DNA of 54,177 nt from Mucidula mucida (GCA_015501055.1 JADNYV010000237.1:1-54177); one strand, 5' to 3'; shown: positions 31,600 to 44,033, numbered from the stretch's first letter. The notes: generated by a model from the letters alone, not told the origin. A program made the numbers and translations.

Positions 31600-34259
31600 A
31601 TGTCGTTTGATCCCACATCCACTATTTCCCTCATCCAGAATTGCAAGGCACTATACGATTATTCGGCAGACGTCAGGCACTCGACCGCGGAACGTCGTCG
31701 GCTTCTCGATGAGGTTCGCTCCTTAGAGCCCGAGCTTCAGGCTCTTCAGCGACTTGCGTACACGCCTGGCGTTGCGGGTGAGAAAGCCTCGATGGATCGG
31801 CTGGGCAAGCTTTTGGATCCCGCTCAGCCCTTTGTCAAAGTGGTAGACGAAACACTCGACCGCATCAAGGACGTGTTGACATATGGAACGTCCGATCCCA
31901 AAGCGACTAGGTTCAAGGTCTTGGGGAGGCGGGGGGCCGCTGCGCTGTGGTGGACTATCGACAAGGCAGAAGTCAAGGACTTACTTCTCGACCTGGAGCG
32001 CTACAAGAGCAGGATCGGGCTCGCCATACAGCACGATATGTTGTGAGTTGCAATTGTCAAACTCGTTGTAATGGGATTCTTATGTTTCGCAGTAACCATA
32101 TCATCAGTGAGCACCTAACGATGTTATTTTTCGATACGGAGATTGAGATGAGATTACATAGCCGAGTACCGTCTCAAGGTCGCCAAGTTCATTTCTGCGA
32201 ACGACTTCACTGGCCACCAGAGCAGTCTAATCAAGCAAAAACTCAAGGACACGGGAACTTGGCTGATTGAAGATCGCAAATTTGTCGCATGGCGAGATAG
32301 CATAGATTCACCAAGGACGTTGTGGTGTTACGGACATCGTGAGTTTTAATTGAACCTTCGAACGACTTCATATCAACCATTAGTTATAGCCGGTGCGGGG
32401 AAATCTGTCATGGCGTGAGTCCAGTCTCGTCAATGCGTATGTAGTGCCTATAGTGATGTCTGTTCTCGCAGAGCATCTATTGTTGATCATCTCCAGTTCG
32501 AGGGTGCCGTCGTACTCTCGGTATTTTGCAGGTACTCGTTGGATACATTCACAACTCCACATCCTGTTCTCTGTGGTTTGCTTCGACAGCTCATCGAGAA
32601 CTCGCCTAAATTTCCACCTGCTATGGATTTCCTGTATCGGAGTCAGACCCGCCCCAATCCCGATATGGTCTCCATCCTCTTGGCTGAGATAGCAGCCTCT
32701 CATGCGCGACCGATCTACCTCGTAATTGACGCGCTTGATGAATGCAGAATCGCGCTTGACCTACTGCATGTCATCCAGCAGCTTGGTTCCTCGTTTCGCG
32801 TCCTCATCACGTCGCGACCGGTCTTCAACGAGATCGAGAAATACCCATCCATAAAGATTCGCGCTTCGGACCACGATATCCTCCTTGCTGTTGACGCAAG
32901 CTTACCAAAGCTCAACGGCGCCTGGTTGGACGATGCGTTGAAGAGTACGATAAGAGCGAAAATTGTTGAGAAAGCGGACGGCATGTTTCTCCTGGCCTCG
33001 CTGCAGCTCCGCGAATTGGAGCGCGACGTTACTCGCCGACGTGATGTCATTGATATTCTTGATTCCCTGCCGCGCACGTTGGATGATGCGTACAATTTGA
33101 CGTTCCAGCGAATCCGCGAGCAGGGTGAACGGAAGAACGAGTTGGTGTGTCGCGTACTGGCGGTAGTTTCACTGCAATCAATCCATTTGCATATCGGACA
33201 TGTGCAACATCTGCTTGCGGCAGGCGATGTAACCCAATACACGGATATCGAGACTATTCTGCAGTGTTGCCGCGGCCTTATCCGTAGGACGACTGATGAT
33301 TATGATATTGAATTCATACGTATGTGATCTTGTTTACTCTATTGAGGAAGCTAACAGGCTTGTCACCAGATTATTCTGTGCATGAATATACCATCGCTAA
33401 CTGGTCGGAACTCTTTCCGGACAACTCAAACCGAAGTGATGTCTGTCTCGAATTGGGATATTTTGTTCTGACAAGCCCCGACCACGAGTCTATGATGAAG
33501 AAGGAAGTCTGGGACAGTATAGTATTCCGTATGAGGGAACCGAAGGCGCTCACACAGGTTATACGGCTTCTTTCAACTCCTACAGCCCAAGCATCACTTG
33601 TTATAGCCAAACCCGAGCTTGCACCTTTTGTCCATGATCCTTTGTTGATTGCATGTCAACGCTTGTACTGGTATGTCATGGAATATATGATACTGACTGT
33701 ACCCCCAGATGTGCAGCGCTTCAATGAAGCGCTGCGTGTCTCTCAAAGTGTTGGCTGGTATGCGGATGATTGCATAGAAAGGATTAACTCGCGGCCGGAC
33801 ATGCGAGTTAACAGCCATGGCCAAGTAGTTGCTGTGGATCTGGATGGGGGTGAAGGAAATTCAAGGTGATTTTTCAGTGTATGTGATATATTTATCGATT
33901 CTCATTCTTGTAGTGATTTTGAGGACAACAAGACATCTGCAGGGAACATGGATCCTATGACCTTCTTGACTCGAGCCTGGAGTGGAAGGAGGTCGGAAGA
34001 TGAAGGCATGACTGATGCTCTTGTGTTTCCCCCACTCTTTTTTGAAGACTCGCTCAGCTCAGCTCAAACTCGGATATATAGAAATGAGCTGAGTTGTGAG
34101 CTGTACCTAGCTACTTATCTTTCTCTTTTCCGGTTTTGTACCAGTAGTAAATTTCTCATGATAACACAGTTCTTGCTTACCACATATGAATTTGCCTCTA
34201 GTTCTCCTTGTCGGCGGATCCCTTGTCCTGGGGCTCAGACATTTCTCAAACCCTTCTGA
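31600..34259 (+). CDS. STAND/NLR-like NACHT protein C, extended C-terminus
   Basis: Seven exons fit: 31600-32042, 32093-32106 (14 nt), 32162-32338, 32390-32414 (25 nt), 32472-33319, 33370-33865 and 33914-34259, about 782 residues. The domain order is as in copy A. The P-loop (AGAGKS) again sits on the 25-nt exon; VIDALDEC, ITSRPVF and YSVHEYTIANWSELFP are present. The heptad linker exon is replaced by the 14-nt exon. The last exon reads through the place where copies A and B stop (CTAGCCTGG there, CGAGCCTGG here, with a frame change) and adds about 90 residues, ending FLKPF, with no counterpart in A or B. A fragment of a cell-wall gene starts 105 bp downstream. Confidence 0.83.
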
Positions 34260-34363
34260 GCCGAACAATCATCTCCATAACCCAGACCCCCTGGCGGGAC
34301 AGAAAGAACATGCAGGGGCCTCTATAGACTATCCTGTTGCTCACCTTGAAGTTTTTAGTGCAG

Positions 34364-35020
34364 GACGAGGATGGCGCGTTGCGTATCACTCTCTCAAATA
34401 AACCTATGCACGATCTGCCGTGGCAAGGCGGGATGGAACAAGTTTTGTTATACCGGGGGTCTGCTTGAGACCGCAGTCACTTTGCCTGGTGCGAACAACA
34501 TTGCGGGACTATGGCCTGCCGTGTGGGCAATGGGTAATCTTGGCCGTGCGGGTTACGGCGCAAGTCTGGATGGTACGGTGCGGTGGAAATGGTACACTGA
34601 CGTTGGCGCTAGTGGCCTTACACGTATGATTCCTGCGACATCGGAACGGTGTCGAATCAGACCGTTGAGGGACAACCTCTGATAGCTGAAGACTTGTCCT
34701 TCCTTCCCGGTCAGAAGTTATTGAGGTGCACATGCCCCGGTGAACCTCACCCTGGACCTATGCATTCGGACAAAACGTTCGTAGAACAAGCGGCGCCTGA
34801 GATCGATATCTTTGAGGCTCAGGTGTCGAACGAGCGCGGACACGTCTCGCAATCCGCTCAGTGGGGTGTAAGAGGTTTCCGTCTTTGAAGGCAGTTTGCT
34901 GATGACTTATAGCCCTTCAATTACCACTACGAGTGGTGCAATGCGACGGATAACAATCTTGAGATTTATGACGAGACTGTATCGGAGCTGAATTCACGCG
35001 ATAGACACCGCAACAATTGA
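34364..35020 (+). pseudogene. KRE6/SKN1-type GH16 fragment
   Basis: The conceptual reading matches the beta-1,6-glucan synthesis proteins of the KRE6/SKN1 group (GH16): DGALRITLSNKPMHDL, then in another frame WNKFCYTGG, VTLPGANNIAGLWPAVWAMG, YDSCDIGT, CTCPGEPHPGP, the catalytic-type motif APEIDIFEAQ (as PEIDIFEAQ), and EIYDETVSEL. Intron borders survive (a phase-0 intron near 34888-34912 rejoins QWG to PFNYHYEW). There is a small deletion with frame change near 34430. The family's N-terminal cytoplasmic and membrane part and the C-terminal half of the catalytic domain are missing. This is a truncated pseudogene of a Golgi/ER membrane protein, the only trace of a non-mobile, non-STAND gene that I recognise here. 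Confidence 0.85.
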
Positions 35021-35809
35021 TTGTCTATATCGTCTCTGACGAATCGTTTAGTGAATATCCTTCGTTTATGGACACCGACATCTTCTAAGGGAGATGCACC
35101 TGCGTTAAGTCAATTGAGGCCTATCAGAGGAATGCACGTACCATCTATTGACTTGATTCCTTCATCTTCTCTCTGAACTTGTGTTAGCCCAGTGGATGCG
35201 TAAGACAACGCCGCTACTTGGTCTCCGACCAAAGCAGTACGGCAGCGCGCGGTGGAGAGAACATGCTGGGAAGGCTTCACCGGCGACCCATCCATGCTGC
35301 CGCCGCCGAGGAGTTTTCGAAATCGTGAAGTATTATCAAGGCGCTGTGGAAGCCGGTGCCCTGGAGTACCGTGTAGAGCGCGGGTATGTTGGCAAGCCCA
35401 ACATGACCAGTTACGCGAGGACATGGCTCTCGATCACTCGCATATTTCCCGGGATACTTGGTATATCAACGGCGCTCGTCAACACATGTACAGTAGCAGA
35501 ACATAACTCGAAACATTGGTACAAGTAAATGGGGTAGGGAACATAGATGCGGCCAAAGAAAGGAGTAATAAATAGGTACGAATCACAACGAGTAAGTGTA
35601 GTTTGTACATGTGCGAGAGCCTCTCCGACGACCTGAAAGTTATGGAGCAGAGTCGTCTCATTGACCGAGTCCCGTCACCATCATCCAACCCAGGCTAGGT
35701 AAAGGGCTACGTGCTTCCCCTGCAGACGTCTCATCGTCCTAAGCACAGCAGCAAGAATCAATACTTCAAAGTGACTGAAACCGAAAAGATTATCTTCAAT
35801 TTACCTCAG
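35021..35809. other. Intergenic region between the GH16 fragment and STAND fragment E
   Basis: I see no gene and no clear repeat. Open frames on both strands overlap and have no motif. Confidence 0.4.
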
Positions 35810-36920
35810 GACCACCACTCCGTCGCTGTTCACTCGCAAGTCCGGCCGTGCATTGGTCCATTCTACGAGAAAATTCACATACAAGTCTTGGCTTCTAGCG
35901 ATACGCAGCGCTTCATTGAAGCGCTGCAAATCTGGGGGTATAGTCGGTATCATATATTCTATGACCCAAGTGTACGACAATCAGGAAAGGAGGCATCGAT
36001 GAGAGATAACGCACGCCATGAAGGATTTCCCGGCGCCAGCTATAATCATTTGTAAGTATGGATTCATTTCGAGGATATAACTAACGCACGATGCCCGTAA
36101 CACCACAATGTCCGGTTCGCAGACTCTGTATCGCGCCACGCAATAAAGGTAGCGTGGCAGATCATCCACATCCCCGTTCCTGATAGTTTCTTCTCCAGAA
36201 GTTGCTTGCCGGCACTGGTATAGTCGTTCTTGGAGATGAACTTCGCTATTTTGAGACGATCCTTATCTGATATCGGACGCGTCAATCTCGATAAATGGAC
36301 TCGAGAATGCTAAAAGTTGCTTACTGCTAAGGTTTTCCTCCATACTGTTCAACTTTCCGTCCACGGTGTCCTGCTTTACGTCCGCGATGTCCAGCTTTCC
36401 GTCCACGACGTCCAGCTTCCCGTCCACGACATCCTGCTTTTTGCTACAAGGGGTTAGCGCGCGCATCATATGGAATACGAACGACTGACAACATATCGTG
36501 CTGAAGTGCGAGCCCGATCCGGCTCTTGTAGCGCTCCAGGTTGAGAAGTAACTCCTTGACTTCAGCCTTGTCGATAGTCCACCACAGGGCAGCGGCCCAC
36601 CGCCTCCCCAAGACCTTGAACCTAGTTGCTTTGGGATCGGAGGTTCCATAGGTCAATACGTCCTTGATGCGATCGAGTGTTTCGTCTACCACTTTGGCGA
36701 ACGGCTGCGACGGATCCAAGAGCTGGGCCAGTCGTTCCATCGAGACTTTGTCACCCGCAATGCCCGGCGTGTTCGTGAGCTGCTGGAGAGCCTGATGCTC
36801 GGGCTCCAGGGAGCGGACCTCTTCGAGAAGCTGACGACGTTCCGCGGTCGAGTGCCTGACATCTGACGAATAATCATATAGTGTTTTGCAGTTCTGGATT
36901 AGGGAGATAATAGATGTGGG
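35810..36920 (-). pseudogene. STAND copy E, internally deleted and lacking the usual start
   Basis: The N-terminal domain is nearly complete (SIISLIQNCKTLYDYSSDVR to LERYKSRIGLALQHDM), but the MSFDP start is deleted at about 36910-36925. Upstream in-frame ATGs exist. A linker exon of 119 nt (36325-36443) carries five heptad repeats. The next exon and the P-loop micro-exon (AGAGKS) follow, with the donor of the next intron. About 20 bases into that intron the sequence jumps, near 35970-36000, straight to the last part of the C-terminal domain (a match to 33680-33840 of gene C). The NACHT core after the P-loop is therefore absent. It could at most yield a short N-terminal-domain protein, which in some fungal systems is enough for effector activity, but this is speculation. 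Confidence 0.85.
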
Positions 36921-36959
36921 AAAGGATGAGCAAGAGATAGTCGATGTGGTATGGTGATG

Positions 36960-37070
36960 GTGGTGGATGCGAACACCCACGGTGTTTACTCTGATCTGCT
37001 CGTGTAGGCACCACATGATTGAGAGCGACTTCGTGGCCGGAAGCATTAGCATCGCCACGGCGCGACACTC
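36960..37070 (-). promoter_or_regulatory. Conserved upstream block of STAND copy E
   Basis: The complement matches 31450-31545 and the complement of 42361-42475 (shared AGATCAGAGTAAACACCGTG). The palindrome seen in C is degraded here to TGTGGTGCCTACA. Confidence 0.55.
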
Positions 37071-37992
37071 TGGACAATTCAACTGTTGTGAGCTGGCATC
37101 AAGCAGAGTATATCTTGAGGGGTCGGAGTGGACGAGGACAGCGTGGGCATGCTCCACCAAGAAAACGCCGTGTACATAGGATACAGTCGTGATGGTTTTA
37201 GCTGAAACGGCTTGACCCGCATGAGAGGGAGTTCATTGCCTGAGTGAATTGCCGGGCATTATAGAGTGAACAGCGACGCGTCGAGAGAGCGCTGGGTCTG
37301 TGGAAGAACTAATCAGCGACGTGTTCCGGAGTAGTAGTAATGGCAACTGCATACCGTCACTCGACTCAATCGGCGCTGACGAGCAGGCCGTCCTACCGAC
37401 AGCCTTTGACCAAACGTGATCCAAGACAGAAATAAGCAAATTCACTTCGCTTGTTGACCAGCGCATTGTATTAACGCCAACAGGTATAAAGCGCGGTCCC
37501 TTCCGTATGGCCAACGAGAGCAAATACGCGAGAAAATGGCGAACATCAAGGAACACGCCGCCATGGACGAACGAAGCTGGATTGTTGGAAGAGTTTGGAA
37601 AGTTGCACCCTAGCAGCGAGCACGGAAATCTGCAACGCCTGAGCTATAACGTTCCGATTGACTAGTGCAGGTAAACTGATACAGAGACCTCAGCAGAGGA
37701 TTCATCATACAAAGCAAATCAAACCCCGAAGCCGAAGCCGCAGCTGCCAGCGACGCGACCCGCCGTCAGCTCGCCGTTCCAGCTTGAGCTGTCTTCACAG
37801 GCCTGTCGTACTGAGAGTCGAGGGCCGTAGGTGCCGCACTGGAGCGATATTCAATATATAACATTGGGGTGGCGGTGGTAAGCGTCCGCCAAGAAGGTCT
37901 ATGAAATCTAGAAATCCGCGCCGATGCTGCAGTCGGGATCATAACAGGGCGAAACACGTATAATCTGTGAATTTGAGCGCAGAGGGAAGGCG

Positions 37993-38055
37993 ATGATGAT
38001 GGTAGGAGTAAAGCCTAATTGGGCGCGTAATCTTTGCCTCTGACCACCATCACAA
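37993..38055 (-). repeat. Short fold-back repeat, family member 4 (inverted)
   Basis: Its complement reads GATGGTGGTCAGAGGCAAAG, then CGCCCAATTAGGC, ending CCTACCATCATCATC. Confidence 0.65.
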
Positions 38056-39491
38056 CCTCGGATATACCGAACGCGTCATAAATGACCACGGAATTTTGCC
38101 ACCTTATATGCCGCAACCTCTGGAAAGGCTGCACTAAGGTATACAATTAGGTACGTCTCTCACAATTAAACTTTTCCATAAAACTTGGTAGGTCGCAAAT
38201 CACCAATCGCCCTAGGCCAAATACTTGCGTTCTTCGCCGCAGCACCACTCAGGCGCCGACGAGTGCAACGTTGGGCACTTGTAGATTTTTCCACCCGGCC
38301 TACTTCAAATCCACCAGTGGCCCCATTCATTACCTCGCCCATTTAAAATTACTTACAGCGAGGCGAAGAGACCGTAATCTCTAGTATGACTCTTCAACCA
38401 CTCGCCATTCTGCTGAATCTTGTCTGGCAACAGAAGACGAAAGCCTGACACAATCTTTCAAGACTTCCGAAAGACTGCATATCAGTTCGCGAGAACCTGA
38501 ATCTCGCGCTGCCTGGTACGTTCCTTTGCTTATCGACGGGACGCTGTTCATCAAACAACTGCAGATCACGTTGTAAGTAGTGTAGATTCCGCGTTGGCCA
38601 GTGTTCCAGACAGACTCGCTGATTTAGCCGTCGCGCCGCCTTGAGGTTGGCTTGCGACGAAGGAGGACTCCCTCAAGACGCTGTCTAATTTCCCAGCCCA
38701 GTTCTAATATTTTCGGAACCATCGTTATCGTTGTAATGATTCTTCTACCACTATGACCTGTACAAACCGATCACGACACCTTGCTATCCTAGTCGACAAA
38801 CTTAGGCTTTCGCTCCTCGAGCTCTTGCGAGGCATGGGACGTTTGCTCGTGGCGCGATGGACCGAATATGGGGAAACTTTCTGCTGTACGTCTCCTCGTT
38901 CTCCGACTTTCTACTGCTAAGATGCCTCCTCTAGAGACGCGTAATGGGGATGTCGCATTCCCAGTTCCAATAACCATTCTTGTGAATTTGACAAAATCAC
39001 AGAACAAGGCGGGCTTGGTCCGAGTCGTAGTGGTTCTTCTATAGGAGACTTGTCGATCCCGTGGTAGTTCTAAATCAATACTAGAATGATCAATGCGTTT
39101 CGTTGATGATTAACGAAGAACAAGTATTCAAAGTATAGGAGAGTGTTCGCGCTACCTTTTGATTTTGGTTTGACGCTGTGAAGGAATTACTATCGATACA
39201 CAAAGAACAGCGCTTCACAGTCCTAACTTTCGATCGAGATAAGGTCTTTTTGAGAGGAGTGGCACGCCGTTCGACAGGCTTGAGCTTGATGCTTGTTGGT
39301 CCTTCGTGATGTGATTGTTACTGCCCAATGTCTCCTCTAGATATGTACCATCACTGCTTGTCGATTACCACGCTGTCACGTCCCATCACTACTAGCTTCC
39401 ATTCAGTCGTGTGCCCGAAATTGAAGGTTGTTCAGGGCGGCGGCGCAGAAACAGCGTCCGGAATGGACTTCGACAGGACTCTCCAAGAGCT

Positions 39492-42322
39492 TTAATGGTA
39501 TGTACAGACTGCATTTACGCTTGTCCATGGCGTGCTGAGTAGAAGTTCTCGATTCGGAGCACGCGTTTCCGGACTGTAAGTAGTAAGTAGGGATACTCGA
39601 AGCAGATGCAGACGCAATAAATAGTAGTATACAGAGTTTGGTATATCGCGGTCAAATGAGAGATAGTCGACGAGGACGACATGGGGAAAGGGAAATGGGG
39701 CCAGATAGGTATGAATCGCAACTCTGGAGAGTAGTAGTGCTGGGGGCTGCACATGTCCGGGAACCTTTTCGGCGATTGTGAAGGGAAGGGAGGCGGAGTC
39801 GTCTTCTCCGAACGCGGCGCCGGATCCTACTACGCTCTCCATCGCCGCCACTCCATACTCGACAGCTATCGGACCTCGAAAGCAGTCCCGTCAGAGGTCT
39901 CGCTTCGCTCAAGCTAGAACGAAACATCTCAGTATCAGCCAACAAAGAGGTACACGAAGGACTTACCTTCAACTTCTCCTTCACCTCCATCTGGATCCAC
40001 GGCAACTGCCACGCCGTCGCTGTTTACTTGCATGTCCGGCCGCATGTTGATCCATTTAATAAGGTCGTTCTGCATGTAGCTGCTGCTAGCTGAGACGCGG
40101 AGCACTTCATTAAAGCGTAGCACATCTGGAGGTGCAGTCCGTACTATATATTCCATGACATTCCGGTATGCACAATGACATGCAATCAGTAAAGGATCAT
40201 GGAGAGAAGGTGTAAGCTCTGGGTAGTACTCAACAAACGATGCCTGGAATGTAGGAGTTGAGAGGAGAGAAATGACCTGTTCGAGCTCCTCCGGTTCCTT
40301 CATTGCGAGTACTACCCAGTGCCAGCAAGAGTGGAGATCCCTCATGGACTCGTGGACAACACTTGTCAAGACAGCATATCCCAATTCGAGAGAGAGATCG
40401 TTTGCGATGGGATGCTCTGGAAAAAGTTCCGACCAGTGAGCAGTAATATATTCAAGCACAGAATAATCTGATGACAAGCATGTTAACATCACTCCCTATA
40501 CAATAAGTGACAAGACCACACACGTATAATTGCAAATAAATGATCAGTTTGCCTACAAATAAGTCCATGGCAACACTGTAAAATAGTATCGAGCTCCATG
40601 TGTTGGAGTATATCTCCTTCCGCAAGGAGATTTTGAACCCAATCAACTGATAAAAACGACGAGGTATCAAGCGAAAGTAGAGCTAGTGCGCGACAAGCCA
40701 ACTCGTTCTTCCGTTCACCCTGATCACGGATTCGCTGGAACGTCAATTTGTACGCGTCGTCCAACGTGCGGGGTAGCGAATCAAGAATATTGAGGACATC
40801 ACGTCGGCAGGTAACGTCGCGCTCCAATTCGCGGAGCTGCAGAGAGGCCAGGAGAAACATGCCATCCGCCTTCTCGACAATTTTCGCTCTTATTGTATCC
40901 TTCAACGCATCGTCCGCCCAGGCACCTTTGAGCTTTGGCAGGGTTGCGTCAACCGCAACTAGGATATCATGGTCCGAAGCGCGAATTTTGATGGATGGGT
41001 ATTCCTTGATCTCTGTAAAGACCGGTCGCGACGTGATGAGGACGCGGAACGATGGACCAAGCTGTTGTATGGTGCACAGTAGGTCCGAACCAAATAGGCA
41101 TTCGTCCAGGGCGTCAACGACGACATAGATAGGTCGCCTATGAGAGGCCGCTATCTCGTCCAGGAAGCCGGTAAGTGAATCGGGACTGGGATCGGTTTTA
41201 CGCCAGTACAACTCGCAGATGGTGCGCGGAACTTTTGTGGTCTTCTCGATGAGCTGTCGAAGCAAGCCACCGAGGACAGCAAATGGCGTAGTGAAAATGT
41301 TGGAAGAATATCGGCAGAACACCGAGAGCACAATGTTGTTCGGCGTGGATTGGAGATGTTCAATAATCAGTGCACTGGAAAAGGAACACGTCAATATACA
41401 GAGCGAATGTCCCGATAGAGTAAACTAACGCCATGACAGATTTTCCGGCGCCAGCTATAACTATCAATGAACTGTAGTTCGTCTCAGAGGTATAAAGGAC
41501 GTACGATGCCCGTGACACCACAGCGTCCGATTCGTAGACTCTCCCACATCGCGCCACGCAACAAAAGTAGGGTGAATGATCATCCAGGTCCCTGTCCCCG
41601 ACAGTTTTTTCTCGACAAGTTGCTTGCAGTCACTAGCATAATCGTTCTTGGACATGAACTTCGCTATTTTGAGACGATCCTTATCTGGAAGTGTACGCCT
41701 CAGTCTGTCTCATAGACTGTCGAATAGCCGCTTACTGCTAAGATTCTCCTTTAAATCGTCCATCTTACCGTCCACCACCTCCAGCTTTCCGTCCACGACG
41801 TCCAGCTTGCCGTCCACGACATCCTGCTTTTTGCTACAAGGGATTAGCGCGCGCATCATACGGAATGCGAACGACTGACAAAATATCGTGCTGAATAGCG
41901 AGCCCGATTCTGCTCTTGTAGCGCTCGAGGTCCGAAAGCAAAAGATTGACTTCCGCCTTGTCGACTGTCCACGACAGCGCGGCAACAAGCCGCTTCCCTA
42001 AGATCTTGAATCTAGTCGCATTTGGGTTGGACGTTCCATACATCAAAACATCCTGGATGCGCCCAAGCGTTCCGTCCACCACTTTCGCGAAGGGCTGAGA
42101 AGGATCCAATAGCTGCGCGAGCCGATCCAACGAAACCGGGTCACCGGCGACGCCAGGCGTGTTCGCTAGTCTGTCGAGCGCCTCTAGTTCGGGCTCTAAG
42201 GAGCGAACCTCATCCAGAAGCCGACAACGTTCTGCGGCCGAGTGCCTGACATCTGACGAATAATCGTATAGTGTCTTGCAGTTCTGGATGAGGGAGACAA
42301 TCGATGTGGGATCGAAAGACAT
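39492..42322 (-). CDS. STAND/NLR-like NACHT protein D
   Basis: Exons on the reverse strand: 42322-41880, 41833-41736, 41684-41505, 41454-41430 (25 nt), 41374-40524, 40467-39967 and probably 39865-39492, about 823 residues. The first exon is 443 nt as in A, B and C. The linker exon is 98 nt and codes for four heptads (QDVVDGK, LDVVDGK, LEVVDGK, MDDLKEN). NACHT motifs: AGAGKS on the micro-exon, VVVDALDECL, ITSRPVF. YSVLEYITAHWSELFP and an ankyrin-like segment follow. The last exon is a guess; its acceptor at 39866 is the first giving an open frame, and its product does not resemble the tails of A, B or C. Same proposed role as copy A. Confidence 0.82.
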
Positions 42323-42360
42323 CGCGAGAGAGGTTCAATCAGCGAAGAGGCGGTATGGCG

Positions 42361-42475
42361 ATGGTGGTGGATGCAGACACCCACGGTTTTTACTCTGATC
42401 AGCTCGTGTAGTCACCACATGATTGAGCGCAACTTCGTGGCCGGAAGCATTAGCATCGCCACTGCGCGACACTGT
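42361..42475 (-). promoter_or_regulatory. Conserved upstream block of STAND gene D
   Basis: The complement aligns with 31450-31545 (gene C): CTGATCAGAGTAAAAACCGT and GTGTCTGCATCCACCACC. The near-palindrome TGTGGTGACTACA lies at 42407-42419. It ends about 40 bp before the start codon. Confidence 0.6.
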
Positions 42476-43332
42476 GTAAGGCCTTCAGGAACAGTGATGG
42501 GTCGGAATCAGAGCATCCTTACCGACAGAGCAAGAGCAGCCAAGTGGATGTATCGAATGACAAAGAAGAGTCCTCCATCACGAAATATCCGCATTCACTG
42601 GTCCAACTGCCGATGCTTCCCAACGCCTTCAGCGTCGTGATTCATGCGTGGCAATTGTTTACCAACGACGTTCGGACACCTGCTTTGATACAACAATGGG
42701 AATGAGGGCTTGCTGGACGTCGAGCTGTACTGAATGACAAACATTCTTGTAGCTCCAACAGCCTGGGATTGTGTCAGAACCAGAGTCGTCAGAGAGAGGT
42801 AGAGGAAGCGTACCCTATTGGAGAAAAATGTAATCATCGCGCACGAGTTACTTGATAGGTTTCTGACCGAACCCAGGTTAGAGTCTTCATATTCTAAACA
42901 CGTTGAGAGTTACTGGGCGTAGGGACAGCGCACAAGATCGCTCCGGGACGGAGCTCGCAAGCGGATATGTCCTCTGAGTCTGAATTGTGGCGGTACAAGG
43001 CAATTCGGCGACGCTTGAGTACCCGTCTGCTTGAGGCGAAATATCATAGCCGAAAGTGTATTTCAAGATGCGCTGGCCCAGGACGGAGAGAGGGGTGCAT
43101 CTGTAGCGGACATGATGACGGCAAGAGCCAAGTGAGATTTTTGTCGCGCCATGTCACATCACTTGACGTGACGCGTCGTGGCTAAGGGACTTCCATCGAC
43201 CCGTTTCAGTCCATTCATTGAGCCAACTCCACTACAGCGTACACCTAAGATCAGCGCCCAATCCCCATCATGCTGGACACCATACTTCACCCCTCCCTTC
43301 GCCCGCTGACTTCATTCATTGAGTCTCCGATA
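42476..43332. other. Flank between STAND gene D and the first MITE
   Basis: Bases 42595-42760 are an inverted, decayed copy of 31132-31332. Bases near 42980-43030 share ATTGTGGCGGT and CAATTCGGC with 44055-44100 on the other side of the MITE pair, suggesting a duplicated sequence flanking the MITEs. No gene is supported. Confidence 0.5.
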
Positions 43333-43576
43333 CTGTAGCGTTTCGACCGCAAATTCACATAACGGGTCACGGGGGTCTTTGAAGTGAAGCTATATATACA
43401 TCATAACGGGTCACGGACCACTTTGGTCAGGCACGAGCCTCCAAATAAGGAAATTTCAGGTCCCGCTATAAGCGGAACTGTCCAAAAAAGGCAATTTAAG
43501 GGTCTGTGAAGCTGTTCGCTGTAACTTCAGACCATAATGGGTCACAGGCTGTGAAGTTACGGTCGAAACGCTACAG
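43333..43576 (+). mobile_element. 244-bp MITE, copy 1 (TA target duplication)
   Basis: It begins CTGTAGCGTTTCGACCG and ends CGGTCGAAACGCTACAG, flanked by TA on both sides (43331-43332 and 43577-43578). It has no open frame. Three internal motifs of the ATAACGGGTCAC type occur. TA duplication with short inverted ends points to a Tc1/mariner-type non-autonomous element. No matching transposase is in the window. Confidence 0.88.
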
Positions 43577-43788
43577 TAACTGCCACCTGAGGGGACATAA
43601 ATTAGAAATTGTTCCTAAGCCTGTTTAAAAGAATACTTAGATAGAGGATACCAAGCTACATCACCTGGGACGCAGGACTACACCGGGGGAAAATGTTTCA
43701 GAGTACTGGAAATGAGAGGTCGGCTGTCAAGTCCTAGGTTAGGTAGGGACTAGGCGGGTGCCATGCGTATTGCTCTTGTCTCTGAATA

Positions 43789-44032
43789 CTGTAGCGTTTC
43801 AACCGTAACTTCACAGCCTGTGACCCATTATGGTCTGAAGTTACAGCGAACAGCTTCACAGACCCTTAAATTGCCTTTTTTGGACAGTTCCGCTTATAGC
43901 GGGACCTGAAATTTCCTTATTTGGAGGCTCGTGCCTGACCAAAGTGGTCCGTGACCCATTATGATGTATATATAGCTTCACTTCAAAGACCCCCATGACC
44001 CGTTATGTGAATTTGCGGTCGAAACGCTACAG
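43789..44032 (-). mobile_element. 244-bp MITE, copy 2, inverted relative to copy 1
   Basis: Same length as copy 1, opposite orientation, TA at 43787-43788 and 44033-44034. The copies differ at only a few sites. The three I identified are C-to-T (or G-to-A) changes at CG steps. A 212-bp spacer separates the copies, so the pair could fold into a long hairpin. Confidence 0.88.
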
Positions 44033-44033
44033 T

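Larger units (their letters stand above)
36921..39491. other. Intergenic region between STAND copies E and D
   Basis: It holds the class 2 upstream block of copy E (36960-37070) and an inverted fold-back repeat (37993-38055). A reverse-strand open frame at 37233-37556 and a forward frame of about 63 codons at 38382-38573 read reasonably but show no motif. I do not call them genes. Confidence 0.45.

Noticed and set aside
37233..37556. 107-codon reverse open frame starting MFLDVRHFLAYLL
   Set aside because: It reads plausibly but has no motif, repeat or splice partner, and no second copy in the window.
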